Part shown: piece by piece, positions 57,250-64,000 of the stretch
Position numbering within the stretch: the stretch's first letter is position 1
How the letters are laid out: each line of letters opens with the position of its first letter
NCBI GenBank assembly: GCA_014529385.2
Contig: CM043955.1
Coordinates: 138,249,108-138,313,107 of the forward strand
Direction: 5' to 3'
From: Adiantum capillus-veneris
Lineage: Eukaryota; Streptophyta; Polypodiopsida; Polypodiales; Pteridaceae
Length of the DNA: 64,000 nt
Position numbers and translations under genes: made by a program
The notes under the pieces: model-generated
Told to the model about the DNA's origin: nothing
What the model saw: the letters and a program-made list of their open reading frames with translations, nothing else
Database searches by the model: none

Positions 57250-57796
57250 TGTAACAGACTTAGACACTCCAAGTCAAGAATCAACCGTGACAGCACCAAA
57301 TAACGACTTCAAAACAATTCACAGATCACAATAGATTTGCACTGGCCCGGCGGAGTTCCGTGCCTAGAGATATTGGCCCCAAAGACTCGCGCCCCTTTCG
57401 GTATTTCTTTTTATATTAATCAATCATCAAAGTACAAGAGAGCGGTTAGGGTTTCACTCTCAGACTCTGCGTCCAGATGCTCTGAGAAGTGAGGCCCTCA
57501 CCACTAATTTAAAGGTTACAAGGGATGCCCAAAAGCAGAGCCCCAAAAGCTTTTAAAATCAAAAGCATCAGTTCTCTCTCTCTCTCTTAGAGTCTTTTCT
57601 CTTTTTTTTTTTTTTTTAAAGCAAAAGCAAAATTCGCGTCGCTCATCATTTTCCCAAAAAAAAAAAAATTTACATAATCCGCCTCCGCGATTTCCGGAAA
57701 TTAGGGTTTTTGGCAAAAATTAGCGTTTGCAGGAATTTTAGGGTTTCTGGCAGAAATTAGGGTTTCTGCTGTCCGCCACGTCATCACTTTGTGACA
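57250..57796 (-). repeat. 3' LTR of E2
   Basis: 547 bp, TGTAACAGACTTAG...CACTTTGTGACA. TTAGGG-like repeats 57705-57770 and a T18 run near 57603. Confidence 0.95.
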
Positions 57797-57812
57797 TACC
57801 TCCCTCTTGAAA
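57797..57812 (-). other. Polypurine tract of E2
   Basis: Minus strand TTTTCAAGAGGGAGGTA, directly before the 3' LTR. Confidence 0.9.
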
Positions 57813-58393
57813 ACATTGTAATCGACCACGATTACGCCTGCAAAACCGACAAAAGCCATAAACCTTCTTAGCAGACACTGACTGTTAGTACCTACGTACA
57901 CTAGGAACACACATCTAGCACATGTACAAAATCGACAGTCACATCACACGACATCACAGGACATCACCAGACATCACAGGACATTCAACATTCATTCGGA
58001 TCTTAGACCATGATTTATCGGCAATGTAGCTAGCAATCACATCTAGGTCCAATCGGGACCTCATCGATGTCCGATTGACTAACCCCTATTGCAACCATGT
58101 CTATTCGAGATCAAGTAGACCAAAATGCTGCAGTCATTTCGGCTATCAGTTCCTGCACTCGCAAGAAGTCAAGAACAAATCAGTATCATAATCAGGAATT
58201 CCATTTCATAAAGTCATCCAGCAGAATACTGTCAACTCTCAATATCCCTGAAGCTCAAAGAGACATCAGTGACTTTAGTATCAAAATCGAGGCATCTGTT
58301 GACAAAGGAGTGGAGTGACTCCCCTCTTGTGCATCCCATTGCACCAAATCTCCGGCCAAGCTGAATTCTGGGTTCCGTTTGGAGTAGACTATG
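57813..58393 (-). other. 3' untranslated interior of E2
   Basis: Collinear with 50241-50876 of E1, with fewer GACATCACAG-type units. Confidence 0.65.
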
Positions 58394-61300
58394 CTAAACC
58401 AAAACATCCAGATAAAGTTTCACAATCCGAGGAGTATCTGCTAGGTCCTCCTCCATCCACTTCACATCAAATGCAGGAAAGTTCTTGAACTTAACCAAGA
58501 ACCGCCTTCGGACTTTACCTTTCTTCGTATCATTATGTGCCAAAATCTGTTCAGGAACAAGGATCTCCTCGTTTTCTTCCACTTTGGGTTGCTCATCAGG
58601 CTCCCCATCATCAGGCACATCACCCTTAACAGGTTTCAAGACACTCACATGCAATGCATTGTGAATCCTCCAAGTATCTGGCAGTTTCAATCGGAAGGAG
58701 ACATCATTTATCTTGTTAGTAATCTGGAAAGGTCCGTAGTATCACATACTAAGCTTTGGAAAAAGCCTCTCCTTTCCCTTCTTCTTTCTTAGGCGTGCCT
58801 TCTCAAAAGTAAGAGCACCCAATCATCCTCCTTCAGTTTCCAGTCGCGACGATGGCGATCCGCTGCCTTTTTCTGTCGTTCTTGAGACTTCTGCAAAGTC
58901 TCGCGAACCTTGGCAAAAGCCGTATCCAAGTCTCACGAATATTCATCCGCTTCAAATAACTAATCTTTCGTGCTCAGGAAGGATGGAACCTTCGCAGCAC
59001 TTTCAACAATCTCACATGGCATCTTCCCCGTCGAAGAGTGTATCGTGTTATTGTAGGCAAATTCCACCAAAGGTAAGTTCTTTTCCCATTGAGTCTTCTG
59101 ATGCGAGATACAAGACTTCAATAAATCTAAAATCACTGAATTGGCAATCTCAAATTGCCCGTCAGTCTGCAAGTGGAACGATGACGAGAACTGCAACCGC
59201 GTGCCAATGTTCTCCCAAATTGCCTTCCAAAACAAACTCATAAATCTGGGGTCTCTGTCGGAGACAATCGTCTCAGGCGTGCCATGTAATCGGAAAATCA
59301 TCGTGATCATTTTGTATTCTCGGGAGATCAAAAAAAATGAAATCCATTTCAATATTTTCCCAGGGGCGGGTGGGTATGGGTAAAGGCTGTAACAATCCCT
59401 GTGCCTTATGCCTGTCAAACTTGACCTTCTGGCATACCAAGCAACTGCGCACAAACTCTTCCACATCCTTCTTCAGTCTCCGCCAAAAGAAATCTCTCTC
59501 TACCCCTTTCATGGTGGTAGCAATGCCGCGGTGACCCGTAAAAGGTGGACAGTGGCAATCAGTCATAACCTTTTCCCTCAACGGCTGTGTAACGCACAAC
59601 ATAGTCTTTTTCATCAAGTAGCCTTCCCGAAGGGAGTATCCAGCTACTGTCTCCCCATCCCGTATCCGTGTGAAAATATCTGCAAAATCTGTATCTGTGG
59701 CACACTGATCGACCATATCCTCGAAGCTCCTATGATGTATCGCGGAAATAGCCAGAACCAACGGTTTCCGAGACAAAGCATCTGCCACCACATTCTTCTG
59801 TCCCTGCACATGGACAATCTGGAAGTGGAACTATGACAAGATGTTCACCCACCGCATTTGCTTTTCCGAAAGCTGCTTCTGTGACCAGAAGTAGCGCAAA
59901 CTCTGATGGTCTGTAAAGACAGTAAAATCCGCTCCGAGTAGGTAATGCCGCCACTGAGTAAAAGCGTGGATAACCGCCAAAAGCTCTTTCCCATAGATCT
60001 GTGCTGTCATCTCCGGCCTAGAGAACAAACGGCTCTCATAAGCTATGACATGGCCGTCTTGCATCAAGACCGCACCCAGACTACGACCACAAGCATCACA
60101 AAATACTTCAAATGACTTCTGCAAGTCCGGCAAAGTCAAATCTGGTCCTGTAGTCAATTTCTCTTTCAATGTCCGAAAGGCAGTCACCTCTGTGGGTCCC
60201 CACGAAAAAGGTACTCCTTTCTGTGTCAAGGTATGCAAAGGGGAAGCAACCTCTGCAAACTTTCGTATGAACCGCCTGTAGTACGAACACAGTCCCAAGA
60301 AGCTTCTAACTTCATGGACATTCCTCAAATCGGGCCAATCACGGATAGTCTCTATCTTGGCCGGGTTCATTTGCACTCCTGCTGTTGAGACAATGTGTCC
60401 CAAAAAATGTATCTCTGGTAGGAAAAATTCACTTTTCGTAGCATTAATCACTAATGTGTGATCTCGTAATGCCTGAAAGACTTGAAGCAGATGATCTCTG
60501 TGTTCTGCCTCATTCTTGGAGAAAACAATGATGTCGTCAAAGAAAGTGCCGACAAATAGCCTGTACTCTCGAAAAATCCTATCCATCATCCGGTTAAATG
60601 TCGCAGGAGCATTGGTTAAGCCAAAAGGCATCACCAAAAACTCAAATAACCCAAAAGTCGTCCGAAAAGCTGTCTTGTAGACATCTCTTGGCGCTATCCT
60701 GATCTGATGATATCCACTCTTCAAGTCAATCCTGATAAAGCAGGAGGATCCCTGTAACCTGTCGAGTATATCATCGATCCTAGGAATCGGAAATCTGTTC
60801 TTGATGATGATTTCGTTGAGTGCTATAATCGATGCACATTCTCCAAGATCCGTCTTTCTTCAAAACCAACAACACTGGAGAGCAATACGGTTAAGTACTA
60901 GGCTGGACAAGACCCTTTTCCAAGAGGTCTTTCACTGAGTTCATAATCTTTTCATTCTGTACTCGGCTCACACGATAAGGTGGCCGATTCGGTGGCGTGC
61001 TTCCAGATATCAGATCAATGGTATGATCTTCAGGCCCTCTCAAAAGCAATCGGCATGAGCGTGGAGAAAAAAAATCTTGGTGTTCTTTTCTTCAGGTCAA
61101 AACATTTTCAACTTTTATCCATCGCTCAGTTCTCCCAAAAGAATGAGTAAGAAAACTGAAGTTCATCAAGTACAATCTCTAAGCCCTTCATTTATCAAAG
61201 TTGCTTTCTCAGCCCGGTAGTCAACCACGGCGTAGTTCTTGTGGTACCAAGGGATCCCGAGTAGAACGTCACTCCCGTGCCCTGAACACCCCTGTCATTG

Positions 61301-61520
61301 CAAACGAAGTTTGCCAATGCTCGGTGTAATGGCAACATCCCATCCGGGTGCCAGTCGAACTACCTCCGCCTGTGGCGTCAGTCTGTCGGGCGTAATTCCA
61401 AATCGAGCCGCCAATTCCAAGTGAAAAGAAGTTGGCCTTGGCTCCTTCAAAAGAGCTTCCTGATCCTTCACTTTGCCCCGAAAGCGGCAAAGTTTGTACT
61501 TTCATTCATTAGATTCGGTG
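58394..61520 (-). pseudogene. Pol of E2 (protease to chromodomain), degenerate
   Basis: The protease active-site region is deleted as in E1 (near 61443), the linker lacks its GELPPARP part (near 61035), and the RT start has TAA at 60891-60893. Downstream it is open 60724-59831: [51 protein letters not shown] and RNase H (EVFCDACGRSLGAVLMQ, YGKELLAVIHAF, FTDHQSLRYF). Then come the HHCC finger (DCHCPPFTGHRG, RSCLVCQKVKF), EMDFIFFDLP, the core deletion, IVSDRDPRF and LQTDGQFEIAN. The tail reads WRIHNALHVSVLKPVKG and a chromodomain-like VRRRFLVKFKNFPAFD-VKWM, ending at a stop at 58394. Confidence 0.92.
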
Positions 61521-63119
61521 CAGGTCCCACGCCATGTGGTACCAGTTCTGCTTTTTCTATCTGCCTTTTCTGCCACATTCCTCAGCTGCTCTCGAACTCT
61601 CAGACCTGTCGTTGTCTTTATCATTCTGTTCTTTCTGTGCCTTATCAGGGCACTTTGCGGAAATATGTCCATGTTCCTCGCATCCAAAGCACTTTCCCTC
61701 TCTGAGGAAGCGAGCTCTCTCCTAAGGAGTAAGCTTGGGTTGTGCATCCTTTTTTTTCTCTAGGTTGCTCTTTTTCATTCTACTTTCATTCCCAGAAGTC
61801 TGTTCGCCTCGTTGTGTCATGGCCTCATCTGTGGGGTAGGTCAGACTGCCAGAGTGAATGGCAAAGCCCCGCTTCGCATGACTCATCAACTCCTGAACAG
61901 AAGCTGACTTCTGTTCCAAGCAGTGATTTCGGATCTCTGTAGGTAGACCCAAGGTAAACCGCTCAATCTGTTCTCTAAACGAGATCTTCTTGAATGAAGA
62001 GGCGGGTAGAAAAGAGCTCCAGAATCTTTCACAATAAGAATTCACTGTATCGCTCTTGGTCATCCGGAGATGGTTCCAAGCAGCTCGTATATCTCGCTCA
62101 AACTCTTGAGTCAACCAAGAAGAAATAAAAAGCCTCTTGAATTTCAGCCATGTAACTGGCACAGTCTTGCTTAATAGAAGCGTGGACCACAAGTACGAGC
62201 ATTCCCCTTAAAGTAAGAGGCAGCTCTCCGAATCTTGGAGTGCTCTGAATAGCGTCCTCCTGCGAAAGCGATGTCAAACTGCTGTATAAAAGACAAAGCC
62301 TTCGAAGCATCTGAGTATCCTGAAAAGTATCAAACTTGATCGAGTGGCCACCTTCCTTAAACTCTCGGACTTTCTTGCTTTTATCTTCGAGAAAGTCATA
62401 CTGGTTGGCTTTGTAAAAATTCTTCTTGTTCGCATAAAACTTTCCGTCATCGGAATCTGAGCTGTCTGTAGACGAGTCCTCAGTAGAACTGTGAGTCTCT
62501 AGGCGAGATTTAGCCTTCTTTGCCTTTCTCTTGCCCTTTCCAAAGCGTTGCTTCTTGCTTCGCTTTTTACCTTTTCTGTCTTCTTCGCTCGAATCCGAGG
62601 AGCTAGAAGAACTGTCAGAAGAAGAAGAAGAAGAACTGGGTAGGTCTTCAAACTTGACGCGCTTCTTCAATTTCTTTGACTTGTCAAATGTCGACCGACG
62701 ACCTAAATATCCAGGGAAGTCAATGCCTTTCTTATGCTTTTTGCCGTGCTTTTTGGCTTTCTTTTGCATGTCAAAAAGCTGAGCAATCCGTGCATCAACC
62801 ACGTTCTCCAGTTCCTTCTCCGTATATTTCTTGGAGGCAAAAGGTTTCTTGAGAGCGGGTTTCGGGAGTGTTGTGGTTCTCTGCCACTCCATCTGTACCT
62901 CTTCCAAAGAGGTCTGGTTCATATATTTTGCCATCTTCGGATCCTTGGCAAAATTGAGCATCATCTTTGTTGCATCGCTGATCAACTGGCGACGCTCTAT
63001 CTCTCGCCGCTCCGCCTAAGTAGGCCAAGGCGGGCCATACTCTCTGCTGAATCTTCGTTGTGATCCCAGCCCGCATCTCCAGATGCAGAGGGAGTCGACT
63101 GATCATTGCCTGAAGCCAT
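61521..63119 (-). pseudogene. Gag of E2
   Basis: Starts MASGNDQSTPSASGD at 63119. An early shift and a TAG lie near 63015-63030. The frame is then open: TKMMLNFAKDPKMAKYM, KPALKKPFASKKYTEKELE, Ser tract and Lys-rich region, acidic Ser/Asp region, KANQYDFLEDKSKKVREF. One missing base near 62325 shifts it at SIKFDTF. The core follows in another frame (SSWLTQEFERDIRAAWNHL, FWSSFLPASSFKK, LGLPTEIRNHC), then the knuckle C-FG-C-EEHG-H-ISAK-C at about 61650-61690. It is the best-preserved full-length version of this Gag in the window. Confidence 0.9.
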
Positions 63120-63177
63120 AGGTGCCGCGGAAAAAAAATTCGGGGATCGGATTTCCCGTAGAAGAGAAATCGGCCGG

Positions 63178-63189
63178 GCTCTGATACCA
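63178..63189 (-). other. Primer-binding site of E2, tRNA-iMet type
   Basis: GCTCTGATACCA on the plus strand, one base before the 5' LTR. Confidence 0.93.
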
Positions 63190-63190
63190 C

Positions 63191-63731
63191 TGTAACAGAC
63201 TTGGACACTCCAAGTCAAGAATCAACCGCGACAGCACCAAATAACCACTTCAAAACAATTCACAGATCACAATAGATTTGCACTGGCCCGGTGGAGTTCC
63301 GTGCCTAGAGATATTGGCCCCAAAGATTGGCGCCCCTTTCGGTATTTCTTTTTATATTAATCAATCATCAAAGTACAAGAGAGCGGTTAGGGTTTCACTC
63401 TCAGACTCTGCGTCCAGATGCTCTGAGAAGTGAGGCCCTCACCACTAATTTAAAGGTTACAAGGGGTGCCCAAAAGCAGAGCCCCAAAAGCTTTTAAAAT
63501 CAAAAGCATCAGTTCTCTCTCTCTCTTACAGAGTCTTTTCTCTTTTTTCTTTTTTTTTAAAAGCAAAAGCAAAATTCGCGTCGCTCATCATTTTCCAAAA
63601 AAATTTAAATAATCCGCCTCCGTGATTTCCGGAAATTAGGGTTTTTGGCAAAAATTAGGGTTTGCAGGAATTTTAGGGTTTCTGGCAGAAATTAGGGTTT
63701 CTGCTGTCCGCCACATCATCACTTTGTGACA
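63191..63731 (-). repeat. 5' LTR of E2
   Basis: 541 bp. Same ends as the 3' LTR and close to it throughout. TTAGGG-like repeats 63635-63705. Confidence 0.95.
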
Positions 63732-63736
63732 CTGAC

Positions 63737-64000
63737 TCTATGTCGGTGACAATGTCGATGACGACGATGCGTCGAAGACGACGATGCGTCGACGACGACG
63801 ATGAAAACGCAGATGCTGAAATCTGCGTTTTCCGGGCTGATACTGCAAACTTCGCGGGATCTGACTGTGCGACGAGGACCTGCTGCGGGAAGGTGAGATC
63901 TGCGAGGTTCAGGGACTCTACTACGGTATATGACTGCTGAAAACTGAAAACGCTGGTGTTTCTTGATGTTCCGTCGCGTTGAATCTGCAAAAACGCTGAA
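63737..64000 (-). repeat. LTR of element A, right part, runs off the window
   Basis: Continues after the second CTGAC. It contains a short tandem array of GACGACGATGCGTCG-type units (about 63756-63803). The end of the LTR is not reached. Confidence 0.65.

Larger units (their letters stand above)
57250..63731 (-). mobile_element. Element E2: defective Ty3/gypsy, sister of E1
   Basis: 6.48 kb, complete: LTRs 57250-57796 and 63191-63731, polypurine tract, primer-binding site, and target duplication CTGAC (57245-57249 and 63732-63736) inside the LTR of element A. Structure and sequence follow E1 throughout, but E2 keeps the gag segment that E1 has lost. It shares E1's protease deletion, linker deletion, RT stop and integrase-core deletion. 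Confidence 0.95.
46560..64000 (-). mobile_element. Element A: Ty3/gypsy carrying the nested stack, runs off the window
   Basis: The oldest layer of the right end. Its own sequence consists of gag (46560-47190 and 55928-56261), the leader and primer-binding site (to 56858), and the 5' LTR (56871-57249 and 63737-64000). Element B (47196-55922) interrupts gag and element E2 (57250-63731) interrupts the LTR. Removing both, with one copy of each target duplication, makes the segments contiguous. Pol is absent on the left: gag runs into the D LTR near 46560. Confidence 0.8.

Noticed and set aside
50532-58318. A 73-codon plus-strand ORF present in both E1 (50532-50753) and E2 (58097-58318)
   Set aside because: It is antisense to both elements. 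The copies differ at about eleven of 73 residues although the DNA is very similar, so there is no sign of protein constraint.
22884-63189. The TGGTATCAGAGC sites as parts of tRNA genes
   Set aside because: Only the 12-base primer complement is present, always one or two bases from an LTR; no cloverleaf or A/B boxes.
49691-63731. E1 and E2 as a segmental duplication of one insertion
   Set aside because: They have different target duplications (AAAAG, CTGAC) and lie in different host sequences.

Overview
The window reads as repeat-dense, gene-poor nuclear DNA of a land plant. The evidence is chromodomain-bearing Ty3/gypsy polyproteins, a Ty1/copia element, eight tRNA-iMet primer-binding sites (TGGTATCAGAGC), plant-type solo LTRs and nested insertions, and very long (GT)n arrays. 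There is no prokaryotic organisation. The species cannot be told from the sequence; a large-genome plant such as a fern or other early vascular plant is only a guess. I found no confident intact host gene.

Layout. 1-6.45 kb: a minus-strand chromovirus (element I) with one 3' LTR and PPT, a nearly open gag-pol, and no 5' LTR. 6.45-22.69 kb: AT-rich DNA without a convincing gene. It holds a broken SWIM zinc-finger remnant (about 7.6-7.86 kb), diverged local duplications, three long (GT)n arrays (up to 75 units) between 11.8 and 13.5 kb, an 80-bp near-perfect palindrome (18.1 kb) and a minisatellite (21.2 kb). 22.69-26.24 kb: a complete 3.55-kb Ty1/copia derivative with 191-bp LTRs, an intact gag/protease-like ORF and a second ORF in the same frame after one TGA, but no integrase or RT. 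It resembles the TR-GAG class of non-autonomous elements.

28.8-46.6 kb: a mosaic of broken Ty3/gypsy pieces. Three plus-strand copies (G0, G, G2) share a Ser/Lys-rich gag. G0 and G2 are interrupted in gag by a second LTR family (B). G carries an 0.8-kb insert with a 16-17 bp target duplication and a 174-bp hAT-like MITE. A minus-strand pol (H) is split by a solo B LTR and by an unidentified 2.2-kb insert. A plus-strand integrase-chromodomain fragment (D) ends at its own PPT and LTR.

46.6-64 kb: a nested minus-strand stack. Element A (gag plus 5' LTR) has a non-coding element B in its gag (TSD CAAAA). Element E1 sits in B's 5' LTR (TSD AAAAG), and its sister E2 sits in A's LTR (TSD CTGAC). 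E1 and E2 share the same disabling changes in protease, RT and integrase, yet each has its own TSD. They therefore look like copies of an already defective master moved in trans. Element B and the copia derivative are also non-autonomous. The window is best read as a community of parasites of parasites, layered in a resolvable order of insertion.
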